A DNA stretch of 36,130 nucleotides, from contig JALEOH010000011.1 in assembly GCA_022766605.1 (NCBI GenBank), positions 1 through 36,130 of the forward strand, given 5' to 3'. The first letter of the stretch is position 1. Each line of letters opens with the position of its first letter. Below, piece after piece: positions 1-8,226 of the stretch. A program made the translations under genes and the position numbers. The notes below the pieces were generated by a model. That model saw nothing but the letters and a program-made list of their open reading frames with translations. It did not search any database and had not been told where the DNA came from. The stretch comes from Ezakiella sp. (GTDB lineage Bacteria > Bacillota > Clostridia > Tissierellales > Peptoniphilaceae).

Positions 1-732
1 ATCAAGCACTGCTGCAATCATGCCAGTTCCATCATATCCAATATCCCATGCATAACTATCGTTAATAAGGTCGTGGGATGTCTGCATATTTGGCTCTTCT
101 GGAAGAGCATATTCTTTATTGACATATACTCTTTCTACAAAATCTAATTTAGAAATTTCCTTTGCAGTCTTATAATCGGTTTCAATTATATATGAATTTA
201 GTATATAGTCTACATTGTCGAGAATACTAAATTTATAACCATAATTTAAAAGTTCTTGTAAACTCATTATTTGAGTATTAATGTTGTATTCTACTGTAGA
301 ACTAACTCCGTCTACATCCTTATTATTTAATTTTCTCTGTGGCTCTAAACTTCTGGTTGACATCATTGATATATTATTGTTAATAGAACCATAGACTTCA
401 CTAAATCCAGGAATGCTCGATAGATTACTATTATAGCTACCGACACTACGAGTGGACATAATTCCATCTCCTAGACTAGACAATAAATTATTTTTGCCAT
501 CTTTTAAAACAACAAAAACGATTATTTCGTCTTCATCTTTAAATATAGATTTAGTCTCTTTAATAAAATCATTTTCATACTTTTCTTCTGCTTCTAGTAA
601 GACCTTAGCTGTGTCCTGGTCTTCTGGAAGCGGTCTTAATTCATCGGGATATCCAGCGGCAAAGCTTGGAATAACAGTCATAAAGACCATTACTAAAGCA
701 ATTAAGCTAGAGATCCATCTCTTGTGCTCCAT
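1..732 (-). CDS. Subtilisin-like S8 serine protease, N-terminal part, cut by the window edge
   Basis: The frame is open from an ATG at 732 to the left edge (244 codons, no stop). An AGGAGGTG ribosome binding site lies 6-7 bases before the ATG. Residues 1 to about 25 form a signal peptide (basic start, hydrophobic core, cleavage near PSFA-AG). An acidic linker and a propeptide-like region follow; the stretch with EISKLDFVERVYVNKEYALP looks like the end of an I9-type inhibitor prodomain. The last visible residues, GYDGTGMIAAVLD, match the start of the peptidase domain, and the final Asp is the expected catalytic Asp of the D-T/S-G motif. By family this is an exported, autoprocessed protease, possibly a large surface C5a-peptidase-like enzyme. 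The His and Ser of the triad and any cell-wall anchor lie outside the window, so subfamily and activity cannot be judged. Confidence 0.88.
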   Translation of the reverse strand, partial: MEHKRWISSLIALVMVFMTVIPSFAAGYPDELRPLPEDQDTAKVLLEAEEKYENDFIKETKSIFKDEDEIIVFVVLKDGKNNLLSSLGDGIMSTRSVGSYNSNLSSIPGFSEVYGSINNNISMMSTRSLEPQRKLNNKDVDGVSSTVEYNINTQIMSLQELLNYGYKFSILDNVDYILNSYIIETDYKTAKEISKLDFVERVYVNKEYALPEEPNMQTSHDLINDSYAWDIGYDGTGMIAAVLD

Positions 733-763
733 ATTGGCACCTCCTATCGTTATTCTATAGTTT

Positions 764-792
764 ATTCTAACACAGTGATTCATATATTGCAA
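764..792 (-). promoter_or_regulatory. Sigma-A-type promoter of the protease gene
   Basis: On the minus strand TTGCAA (-35) is followed by exactly 17 bases and TAGAAT (-10), about 32 bases before the start codon of the protease. Spacing and hexamers fit the vegetative consensus. Confidence 0.6.
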
Positions 793-1020
793 TAATTTTG
801 TCATAAAAAATTGAATCGAATCAAAACTTGCAGTGTTAAAGTTTTGTAGTGAGAAATAAATAATAAAACTTCCCTCCTTTTAATCCCTAATTTTAGAAAT
901 TTAAAAATTTGCTTAATTTTTCTGTCCTAATAATACATTGGCAGTTATAAAATAATTCAAGTGGATAATTATTTAAAAATTATTTAAATTTTCTTGCAAT
1001 CAATATACAGCACAAATTTC

Positions 1021-1050
1021 TTGTATCATAAGCATAGTTTATGCTATAAT
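1021..1050 (+). promoter_or_regulatory. Sigma-A-type promoter of tmcAL
   Basis: TTGTAT (-35), an 18-base spacer and a perfect TATAAT (-10) end 16 bases before the tmcAL start codon, so the leader is very short and consists of little more than the AGAGGTGAG ribosome binding site. Confidence 0.7.
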
Positions 1051-1066
1051 TTACTAGAGGTGAGCA

Positions 1067-2152
1067 ATGTTATTTGGTCTAGTATCTGAATTTAATCCAT
1101 TTCATTTAGGACATAAATACTTAATAGAAAATTTAATGCACCATTTTCCTGATGCTAAGATTATATGCATTATGAGTGGAGATTATGTAATGAGAGGTGA
1201 GTTAGCTATTTACGATAAATTCACTCGTGCTAGATCAGCAATAGATGGCGGAGTGGATGCTGTATTTGAGTTACCTGCTATATTTTCTTTAAATAATTCT
1301 GAAAAATTTTCATACCATGCCATAAGACATCTTATAGAGCTTGGTATCAATGGAATATTTTTTGGCGCTGAGCATGCCGATAGAGATTTGCTAATTTCAT
1401 CGGCTAAATACTATCAAAATTTAAAAGATGACACATTAAATAAGAAAATTTCTTTTGATAAAAATATATCTTTAAATAATTTTATTAGAAATTCAATCCA
1501 TGAAAAAATGGGTTATATGCCTGGCTCTAATGACATGCTTGCACTTGAATATATTTCAAAAATAAATGAATATGATAAAGATATAAAAATATTTCCAATT
1601 AAAAGAGTTGTAAATTCTTATAACTCTAATATCGACAATGGATATAGTGCAACTGCTATTAGAAATAATATATTAAAATCCGATGGCCTATATAACAGCA
1701 ACGAAAAGATATTTTCTCTAATAAAAACAGTCGGCATCACTAATTTTATCGAAACCGAAGGCCTTAGCGATGAGGATATCAATTTCATCTACAATGCTAT
1801 ATATAATTCAACCAATTATAATGAACTAGAAACTCTTTCAACGCATAAAAGGCTATCTTCCTCTAGGGTTAAGCGTGCGATAATTAAGTCAATACTTAAT
1901 ATAGATGAATTAGAGCAAAAAAAATATTGCAATAGTCTTTTTATTAGACCACTTGCAATTAAAAGTAATTTTAAAAATATATTATCCAATGTCGATAAAG
2001 ATATATTAATCGCCAGATATAGAGATGTTGAAAATCTATCTCAATTGAACAGGGAAATCTATTATAAAAATGAAAAATTCAGCAATTTATATCATAGCTT
2101 TTATGATCAAAAAAAATATACTGATAGAACAAGTAGAATATTTATAAAATAG
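1067..2152 (+). CDS. tmcAL: tRNA(Met) cytidine acetate ligase TmcAL (YlbM family)
   Basis: The 361-residue protein starts MLFGLVSEFNPFHLGHKYL. NPFHLGH at residues 10-16 is the nucleotidyltransferase-type HxGH signature, and GDYVMRGE and the FGAEHAD stretch are also typical of the family. In B. subtilis TmcAL uses acetate and ATP to make N4-acetylcytidine at the wobble position of elongator tRNA-Met, through an acetyl-adenylate. The start is fixed by AGAGGTGAG directly upstream. The protein is some 40-50 residues shorter than Bacillus TmcAL, mostly in the C-terminal part. It is a single-gene unit convergent with the RluA-family gene; the two stop regions overlap by 11 bases with no terminator between them. 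Confidence 0.9.
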   Translation: MLFGLVSEFNPFHLGHKYLIENLMHHFPDAKIICIMSGDYVMRGELAIYDKFTRARSAIDGGVDAVFELPAIFSLNNSEKFSYHAIRHLIELGINGIFFGAEHADRDLLISSAKYYQNLKDDTLNKKISFDKNISLNNFIRNSIHEKMGYMPGSNDMLALEYISKINEYDKDIKIFPIKRVVNSYNSNIDNGYSATAIRNNILKSDGLYNSNEKIFSLIKTVGITNFIETEGLSDEDINFIYNAIYNSTNYNELETLSTHKRLSSSRVKRAIIKSILNIDELEQKKYCNSLFIRPLAIKSNFKNILSNVDKDILIARYRDVENLSQLNREIYYKNEKFSNLYHSFYDQKKYTDRTSRIFIK

Positions 2153-3035
2153 TATCAAATCCAATCTTATTCATGGTATCGATAAAATCTTCAGGTGGAG
2201 AGGCTTCCATTTGAAACTCCTCGCCCGTCACGGGATGAATAAATGAGATATAATGCGAATGAAGCATTTGTCTATCGGTCTTAATCTTATCTTTTTTTAC
2301 TCCATAGAGTGGATCTCCAACGATTGGAAAGTTTGCATAGCTTAAATGCACTCTTATTTGATGAGTTCTACCTGTAAAGATATTTACATCGAAAAGAGAA
2401 TAATTATTTTTATTTTCTATTAAATGAACTATTGTTTTTGCATCTCTTCCGCCCTCTACTATCCCCATCTTAATTGGATTATTGGAACGTGCAATGGGAG
2501 CATCTATTTCAAAGTCCACTTCGCGTGGGCTTCCATAACTTATCGCATAATATCTTTTTTTAACAGTTCGAGCTTGAAATTGTTTTTTAAGTGCCAGATG
2601 CACATCATCATTTTTAGCAATTATTAGCAAACCCGATGTATCTCTATCCAGACGATGAACTATACCCGGCCTTTCTGGCCCAGCAACTGTGCTAAGGCTC
2701 CCCCCGCGATATAAAAGCCAATCCACAACGCTATACCCATAATAACTCTTAGAGCCATGACTTGCAACAAATGGAGGCTTATTTATTACAATTATATAGT
2801 CATCTTCATATAGTATTGGAATATCCAAATTCTTTGGTCTAGGTCCTGCCTCGACCCTATTTATTACAAGCTCATCTCCTGCCCTTAATTTATAATTACT
2901 CTTGGTCTTTTCGCCATTGACCAATACATTTCCAAATTTTATCTGTTTAGTAAATTCTGATCTCGAACTGAATCCAAATTCCTTGTAATTATTATCAAGT
3001 CTTTTCTCGTCGTCAAAACTAATTTTTAACTTCAC
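2142..3035 (-). CDS. RluA/RluD-family 23S rRNA pseudouridine synthase
   Basis: The 297-residue protein has an N-terminal S4 RNA-binding domain (about residues 10-60), then a pseudouridine synthase domain. HRLDRDTSGLL at 127-137 carries the catalytic Asp (D130), and GRTHQIRVHL near 220 is the second family signature. It isomerises uridines in structured RNA; RluD of this architecture acts on 23S rRNA helix 69, but other RluA paralogues look alike, so the target is uncertain. Translation probably begins at GTG, with a GGGGG-rich binding site before it. It overlaps the end of lspA by 17 bases, a pairing common in Firmicutes, and is the last gene of its operon. Confidence 0.93.
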   Translation of the reverse strand: MKLKISFDDEKRLDNNYKEFGFSSRSEFTKQIKFGNVLVNGEKTKSNYKLRAGDELVINRVEAGPRPKNLDIPILYEDDYIIVINKPPFVASHGSKSYYGYSVVDWLLYRGGSLSTVAGPERPGIVHRLDRDTSGLLIIAKNDDVHLALKKQFQARTVKKRYYAISYGSPREVDFEIDAPIARSNNPIKMGIVEGGRDAKTIVHLIENKNNYSLFDVNIFTGRTHQIRVHLSYANFPIVGDPLYGVKKDKIKTDRQMLHSHYISFIHPVTGEEFQMEASPPEDFIDTMNKIGFDTIL

Positions 3036-3480
3036 TAAAATCCCCCTTTATAAAAGAAATTATTAGTAAAAAAGCTCCAACGCAAATTAGACTATCTGCT
3101 ATATTAAAGACAGGAAAATCATATGAATTGAATAATCTTACCGAAATAAAATCCACCACATATCCATTTAAGATTCGATCTATTAAATTGCCTACAGCTC
3201 CGGATAGAAAAAAAGTCAATCCAATCTTTTCAAGAGTCGAAAATTCAGATCCATGTTTTAAAATATAAAAACCAATTACTACAAGAACAAGAGCTGTTAT
3301 TACTATAAAAAAACTCTGCTTATCTTGCATCATGCCAAAGGCAGCTCCTCTATTTTCTACATAGCTAAATTTAAACCAACTTGTAATTGAAATATCTCTT
3401 ACAATTAAAAATTTGCTCGCCAAAAATTTGGTGAGCTGATCTGCAACTATAAATATTATAAATAATAAAATATAAATCAT
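3019..3480 (-). CDS. lspA: Signal peptidase II (prolipoprotein signal peptidase)
   Basis: The 153-residue protein has four predicted membrane segments. Family motifs are present: VENRGAAFGM (about 41-50), GAVGNLIDRI with catalytic Asp at about 101, and FNIADS with the second catalytic Asp at about 129. LspA cleaves the signal peptide of diacylglyceryl-modified prolipoproteins in the membrane. Its ATG overlaps the ylmH stop as ATGA, which indicates translational coupling. Confidence 0.97.
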   Translation of the reverse strand: MIYILLFIIFIVADQLTKFLASKFLIVRDISITSWFKFSYVENRGAAFGMMQDKQSFFIVITALVLVVIGFYILKHGSEFSTLEKIGLTFFLSGAVGNLIDRILNGYVVDFISVRLFNSYDFPVFNIADSLICVGAFLLIISFIKGDFSEVKN

Positions 3481-4256
3481 TTCCTTATTCTTATCCTTAT
3501 TTTTCCCTTTTGTGTTAAGCCAATCTCTTCTTCTATTTGAACACGACCATATCCTCTTAACGAAATTAGAGCTGGAAGTTTGATCTCAGTTGAAGCCCTT
3601 TCTTCCACACGGTGATTGATCTTTAGTTCTCCTTTTGAGATTTTCTCCTGTGCCTTCTGACGTGATATATTAAATAATTTAGAGAGAATTGCATCCGCTC
3701 TTAAAGAGGGAATTAATATTATTTTTTCCTTAAAGATCTTATTTTCTTCCATTTTATCCATAAAATCTCTAAAATAACTTAATTCATATTTTTTAAGCTC
3801 AATGCTATGCCTTCTTATATCTCTAAACTCCGAAATTAAAAAATTCTCTATGGATTTTTTTATAACAAAAAATATCTCATCACCAACAATAATATCGCCA
3901 ATATGATCTCGATTAATACCAAGTGATAGAATCTTACCTAAACAATCGCTGTGCTTAATATCATTAAATTGATTTTTAAATCCAACGACCGAAATAAAAT
4001 CCTCTTCAGTTAATTGCATAAAATCGGGCGAATATACGGCAATCTTTCTCTCTGCATCATCATATGCACCAAAAAAAGATACAGCAAGGCTGGGCTCTCT
4101 GTTTTTTATACTAAGAGCCATATCTTGCCAAAATGGATCCAAGAAATTGGTATCCATAATATTATAATCGTTAATTGAGATATTTGCTTTTTCCTCTAGT
4201 CTTTGAAATTGAAGAAACTCATCAGCGTTTTTTAAAAATGAGCTAAGATCTACCAA
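3477..4256 (-). CDS. ylmH: YlmH-like S4-domain RNA-binding protein
   Basis: The 259-residue protein sits in the classic sepF-ylmH-lspA order of the Firmicute division cluster. The N-terminal half contains the FLDP motif seen near the start of YlmH proteins. The C-terminal third is an S4 domain (ADAILSKLFNISRQKAQEKI, then GELKINHRVEE). YlmH binds ribosomal RNA and has been linked to rescue of stalled 50S complexes. The start appears to be TTG at 4256, overlapping the sepF stop; no better ATG exists without losing the conserved N-terminus, and the upstream GGAG is rather far away, so the exact start is uncertain. Confidence 0.88.
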   Translation of the reverse strand: MVDLSSFLKNADEFLQFQRLEEKANISINDYNIMDTNFLDPFWQDMALSIKNREPSLAVSFFGAYDDAERKIAVYSPDFMQLTEEDFISVVGFKNQFNDIKHSDCLGKILSLGINRDHIGDIIVGDEIFFVIKKSIENFLISEFRDIRRHSIELKKYELSYFRDFMDKMEENKIFKEKIILIPSLRADAILSKLFNISRQKAQEKISKGELKINHRVEERASTEIKLPALISLRGYGRVQIEEEIGLTQKGKIRIRIRK

Positions 4257-4711
4257 TTATATAGACCGCTCTCCATTAATTCCTCTTTAATGCCTTCTAT
4301 TCCAACGCCTTTTGGTGCAAGAATGAAGATATCTTTGGTAACTTTTTGAATTTTACCTTCAATGGCATAAATTCCGCCATTGATAAAATCAAATACCTGT
4401 CTTTTAAGCTCTGGCTCAAGATGCTCAAAATTAACTACAACTGCATCATTCATTATCAACTTGTCGATGATCTTTGGAGCATCGTCGTATTTTATTGGAT
4501 CTTGAATTTGAATTTTAAATGTGGAACTTCTTGTTGCAGATACAACTGGTGCAACTCTATTCTTGTCGCGATTTGAATAATAGCTTGTTGAAGTAGGTTG
4601 ATATTTAGAAACAGCCTCTTCCTCCTCTACTTGCTCCTCATCTTCATATTCATATTCTTCTTCTCCATCTGGTGCAACTAGTAAATTTTTCATTTTATCT
4701 AAAAAGCTCAT
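4250..4711 (-). CDS. sepF: Cell division protein SepF
   Basis: The 153-residue protein has the standard SepF design. A short amphipathic N-terminus (MSFLDKMKNLL) binds membrane. A highly acidic, Ser/Thr-rich linker runs from about 15 to 65. A compact C-terminal domain (about 70-153) contains the signatures VVVNFEHLEPELKRQVFDFI and GGIYAIEGKI. SepF tethers FtsZ to the membrane and bundles its filaments. It is preceded by a strong GGAGGAATT site and lies between yggS and ylmH, as in B. subtilis. Confidence 0.96.
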   Translation of the reverse strand: MSFLDKMKNLLVAPDGEEEYEYEDEEQVEEEEAVSKYQPTSTSYYSNRDKNRVAPVVSATRSSTFKIQIQDPIKYDDAPKIIDKLIMNDAVVVNFEHLEPELKRQVFDFINGGIYAIEGKIQKVTKDIFILAPKGVGIEGIKEELMESGLYNW

Positions 4712-4720
4712 AATTCCTCC

Positions 4721-5416
4721 TTAAAGTCGTCTTCCAAAGATTCCACTTCCGATTCTAACCATATTTGCACCCTCTTCAATTGCGAGCTCAAAATCATCAG
4801 TCATCCCCATTGATAAAATCTCTGGTACTATATTATCTATATTATAACACTTTAGCCTCCAAAATGCTAGACTCATTTTAGAAAAAACATCTCTCATTTC
4901 TTTTTCATTAAGACCAAGTGGTGCCACGCACATCAATCCTCTTACCTTGACATTGGGACAAGCTGCGATCTTTTCACAAAATACTTCTATTTCATCATAA
5001 CCAATACCTGCTCTGTTGTCATCTTTGGTTTGGTTGATTTGAATCAAACAATTTGCAATGATTCCCCTTTTTGCTGCCTCATTTTGAATTTTAGTTAGCA
5101 GACTTTCACGATCTAATGACTGTATTAAATCCACCTTGTCAATTATATACTTTACTTTATTAGTCTGTAGTTGTCCGATGAAATTGATATTTAATTCTTT
5201 GGGAATTCCATAATATTTGTCCATGAGTTCTTGGACTCTATTTTCTCCAATTGAGTCTATGCCAAGCTCATATGCATCTAAAATATAATCTAGTGGATGA
5301 GTCTTAGTTACTGCTACTAAATTTATATCCTCTATATTTCTACCCGATTTTCTTGCAGCATCTTCAATTTTTTTATTAATTTTTATTAAATTTTCTCTAA
5401 TAAATTCATTGTGCAT
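4721..5416 (-). CDS. yggS: YggS/YlmE-family PLP homeostasis protein
   Basis: The 231-residue single-domain fold III PLP protein has its PLP lysine at about residue 38 in VAVTKTH. The family signatures GENRVQEL, HxIGQLQTNK-like (NFIGQLQTNKVKYI) and the closing MGMTDDFELAIEEGANMVRIGSGIFG are all present. Members bind and buffer pyridoxal phosphate and have no known catalytic turnover. It is called ylmE in B. subtilis and lies directly upstream of sepF there too. The His of the usual HFIGQLQ is Asn here (NFIGQLQ), a minor substitution. Confidence 0.94.
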   Translation of the reverse strand: MHNEFIRENLIKINKKIEDAARKSGRNIEDINLVAVTKTHPLDYILDAYELGIDSIGENRVQELMDKYYGIPKELNINFIGQLQTNKVKYIIDKVDLIQSLDRESLLTKIQNEAAKRGIIANCLIQINQTKDDNRAGIGYDEIEVFCEKIAACPNVKVRGLMCVAPLGLNEKEMRDVFSKMSLAFWRLKCYNIDNIVPEILSMGMTDDFELAIEEGANMVRIGSGIFGRRL

Positions 5417-5432
5417 AATTTCCCTCTGATTT

Positions 5433-6626
5433 TCATCGATAAATAGTATCTATTTTATCTAAATCTGGATTTAAAATAATCTCTTCATAGAACAATAGGG
5501 TACCAATATCCTCATCCCCTATTCTAATTCTAGAATAGTCATCTCCTTTAGATATATAAGTCAAGTCCTCATCAACCATATAAATCAAGATTGGCTTAAA
5601 TCTTATAATGCCATTTACGTCCTTAACTACAACTCCTTTAGTATCGTTATATTGAACTATGGACTCCGTTGGAATTTGAAGGGCTGGAACTTGACTAAAT
5701 ATAATAGAAATCTTTCCTCTTCTTAAAGTATATATATCCTCCACATGGCTAGTAACCAAAAATCCAACTAATCCTTCTTTATCATAAGTCTCAGGTATGA
5801 CGACTTTGGCACTTATAAAGGTAGCCTTATCATCTAATGAAATCATAATATTTTTGCCATTTAGCTCTCTTAATTGATTATTATCTGGAAAATAACTAAC
5901 CAGCATAGCCTTAAAATTATCCACTATCTTAAATTCTAATTTATTGGCGCTTAAATCATTGCGACTAATGAGATCGTCAAATTCATCTTTACTTATGCTC
6001 TCAAGCGATTCGATTTTTAAATATTCATATCCATCCATAGCATAGCTTATTATTCCAGGCGGATTCCACATTTCATCAGAACTAACAGACGCCAATCTTT
6101 CATTTATTTTTACTATCTCTTGATTAATTTCCTCTACACTTGAATAGGTTTTGTCACTGCCAATTCTATAGTCAAATGTATCAATTATTCTAGACATATT
6201 TTTATAGTCGCCATCTACTATATATTTTCTTAATTGCATGTCGATATCTATTATTTCACTATTAAAAATCGAAAGTGCATAATTTAGATTTGCCAATTCT
6301 TCACTTAATTTATGATATTCATCATTATTGGCGACTCCAGCTTTTATTACTCCAAATTTAAGTCTTGTCCCCTCCTCATAATTTACAGTTCCTGAAATTT
6401 TATTGCTGCTAAAAACAAATTCATCTTTAAGCATCAAATAATCTCCGTCTATGGAGTCATAATATATAACCTCATTTGGCGCTTTAAGCTTGGTTGAATT
6501 TTTTTTAATATATGGGCGAACGAAAAAAAATAAAAAAGCCATATAAAAAATGGATATTCCAATAATTAGACCGCTGGAAAATTCTCTTTTAGTTTTAATT
6601 TTTTTACCACTATTTTTTTTGTTCAA
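5433..6626 (-). CDS. HlyD-like membrane-anchored protein of the division cluster
   Basis: The 397-residue protein has a basic N-terminus and one membrane segment (about residues 18-45), then a long extracytoplasmic part. A short coiled-coil-like stretch (about 105-150) lies between two halves of a barrel-sandwich-like region, the arrangement of HlyD-family adaptor proteins. A protein of this kind commonly precedes yggS-sepF in Clostridia and relatives; its function is not established, and no transporter gene adjoins it, so a true efflux role is doubtful. It seems to start with TTG, whose TTGA overlaps the gpsA stop. No in-frame ATG before the membrane segment offers an alternative. Confidence 0.75.
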   Translation of the reverse strand: MNKKNSGKKIKTKREFSSGLIIGISIFYMAFLFFFVRPYIKKNSTKLKAPNEVIYYDSIDGDYLMLKDEFVFSSNKISGTVNYEEGTRLKFGVIKAGVANNDEYHKLSEELANLNYALSIFNSEIIDIDMQLRKYIVDGDYKNMSRIIDTFDYRIGSDKTYSSVEEINQEIVKINERLASVSSDEMWNPPGIISYAMDGYEYLKIESLESISKDEFDDLISRNDLSANKLEFKIVDNFKAMLVSYFPDNNQLRELNGKNIMISLDDKATFISAKVVIPETYDKEGLVGFLVTSHVEDIYTLRRGKISIIFSQVPALQIPTESIVQYNDTKGVVVKDVNGIIRFKPILIYMVDEDLTYISKGDDYSRIRIGDEDIGTLLFYEEIILNPDLDKIDTIYR

Positions 6627-7636
6627 ATTTCCATCACTTCCATAAATTCATGCTTTTTTGGTCTGGTCATCAATTCAAATATTGCCTCTTTGGGATCCTT
6701 ATCCTCATATAGTACTTCATAGATTTCTTTGGTAATAGGCATCGATACATGATACTGCTTGCTTAATGTATAGGCAGCTTTTGCAGTAACCATACCTTCG
6801 ACCGTTTCTCCAATATTTGCACTGACATCTTTAATTGCAACGCCTTTTCCAATTAATAGTCCTGCTCTAAAGTTTCTAGAATGGACTGAGTTTGCTGTTG
6901 CAATTAAATCTCCCATTCCAGCTAATCCCATAAATGTATACATCGAACAACCAAAGGCCTTGCCTAGCTTTGATATTTCAAATAATCCTCTAGTAATAAG
7001 AGCTGCCTTTGCGTTGTCTCCTTGCTCTAATCCGGTTAAAATACCTGCACCAATTGCAATGACATTTTTTAGAGCACTTGCCATCTCAACTCCTAGCACA
7101 TCATTGTGCACATATACTCTAAAATAATCATTCATGAAAAGATCTTGAATAATGCATGCTACTTCTTCATTTAAAGATGCAGAGACCACTGTGGTATTTA
7201 ATCTCTTACTTACTTCCTCAGCATGGCTAGGACCCGATAGTGCAACAAATCTAACATCTCCTAAAATATCTTTAACTATATCCGATGCGGTTTTAAGCCT
7301 TTTAAAATGTATGCCCTTACTTGCATTGACAAGTATAACTTGGTTGTTGGAATCTATATATGGCTTTATCTTTATTAATATATCCTCTATTACTTGAAGC
7401 GGAGTGGCAAGCACTATTACTTCGGAATCTTTTATTGCATCATAAATATCTGAACTCAATCTTATATCCTTTGGAAAAGTAAAATCCTTTAGATATTTAT
7501 CACTCTTGCCATGCTCTTTAATGTGATCTATTTGACTTTGATCTCTAAAATATAAGCTGACTTCATTTTTATTATCATTTAATACATTTGCGAGACTGAC
7601 TCCCCAACTGCCCCCGCCTAATACAGCAACCTTCAT
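6623..7636 (-). CDS. gpsA: Glycerol-3-phosphate dehydrogenase [NAD(P)+]
   Basis: The 337-residue protein has an N-terminal Rossmann motif GGGSWGVSLA, the catalytic Lys in ASALKNVIAIGAGI (about 190), and the substrate-binding signature GLAGMGDLIATANS followed by HSRNFRAG. It reduces dihydroxyacetone phosphate to sn-glycerol 3-phosphate for phospholipid synthesis. Its start overlaps the plsY stop as ATGA, so the maker of glycerol 3-phosphate is coupled to the first acyltransferase that uses it. Confidence 0.97.
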   Translation of the reverse strand: MKVAVLGGGSWGVSLANVLNDNKNEVSLYFRDQSQIDHIKEHGKSDKYLKDFTFPKDIRLSSDIYDAIKDSEVIVLATPLQVIEDILIKIKPYIDSNNQVILVNASKGIHFKRLKTASDIVKDILGDVRFVALSGPSHAEEVSKRLNTTVVSASLNEEVACIIQDLFMNDYFRVYVHNDVLGVEMASALKNVIAIGAGILTGLEQGDNAKAALITRGLFEISKLGKAFGCSMYTFMGLAGMGDLIATANSVHSRNFRAGLLIGKGVAIKDVSANIGETVEGMVTAKAAYTLSKQYHVSMPITKEIYEVLYEDKDPKEAIFELMTRPKKHEFMEVMEI

Positions 7637-8220
7637 TTCTTGCCCCCTATCACTAATTTATTTTCTTTGCCTTGCAATAGTCTTTTGATATTATTTCTAT
7701 GCATAAATACTACTAATGCCACTGTCAGCAGTGAAAAGAATAAATCATATCCTTGAAGTTTTAGTACAAAAATAAATACTATTGCAAGATATGCCATAAG
7801 AGCCATGCTTGCAAGGCTCATTATCTTTGTCAAAAAAAACGTAGCTAAAAAGACCAACAGCCCCACTGGAAAAAGCTTTGGATAAAGAAAAGTAAATCCG
7901 CCACTTATAGTTGCAACGCCTTTTCCACCGCGAAATTTCATATAGAATGGGAAAATATGACCAATTACAGCAAAGCTCACGGCAATTATTGGAGAAAATC
8001 CCCATAATTTTGCAAGATATGCACATATCGTGCCTTTTATGGAATCAAGTGCATAAGTAGCGATGCCAAGCCACCAACCATAGTTTCTAAGTACATTGGT
8101 AGTGCCAGCATTATTGCTTCCCTTATCCCTTACATCCTCCCCGCTATATAATTTAACAACTATATATGAAAAGCTAATGCTGCCAATCAAATATGACAAA
8201 AGATAAAATAAAAATTTCAT
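7633..8220 (-). CDS. plsY: Acyl-phosphate:glycerol-3-phosphate acyltransferase PlsY
   Basis: This 195-residue polytopic membrane protein has about five membrane segments. GSNNAGTTNVLRNYG (about 35-49) and RGGKGVAT (about 97-104) are the glycerol-phosphate and acyl-phosphate loop motifs of PlsY. It transfers an acyl group from acyl-phosphate to position 1 of glycerol 3-phosphate. It lies between der and gpsA, the usual Firmicute order. Confidence 0.97.
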   Translation of the reverse strand: MKFLFYLLSYLIGSISFSYIVVKLYSGEDVRDKGSNNAGTTNVLRNYGWWLGIATYALDSIKGTICAYLAKLWGFSPIIAVSFAVIGHIFPFYMKFRGGKGVATISGGFTFLYPKLFPVGLLVFLATFFLTKIMSLASMALMAYLAIVFIFVLKLQGYDLFFSLLTVALVVFMHRNNIKRLLQGKENKLVIGGKK

Positions 8221-8226
8221 TATAGT

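Larger units (their letters stand above)
733..1066. other. Divergent intergenic region without a gene
   Basis: This very AT-rich spacer separates the divergent protease and tmcAL genes. It holds a promoter facing each way at its ends. An inverted repeat with 8-base arms, CAAAACTT (822-829) and AAGTTTTG (839-846), separated by nine bases, is not followed by a T-run on either strand, so it is not a convincing terminator. I see no RNA gene or open frame with a ribosome binding site in the middle 200 bases. Confidence 0.6.

Noticed and set aside
452..760. 102-codon plus-strand open frame in the protease region
   Set aside because: It is antisense to the protease N-terminus, which has a signal peptide, binding site and family motifs; the plus-strand product is Ser/Ile-rich with no motif or binding site.
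822..846. Inverted repeat CAAAACTT / AAGTTTTG as a terminator
   Set aside because: No T-run follows on either strand and no gene end lies nearby; kept only as a note on the intergenic region.
7745..8026. 93-codon minus-strand frame inside plsY
   Set aside because: It lies in another frame of an unmistakable plsY; the product is Cys-rich without a pattern and has no binding site.
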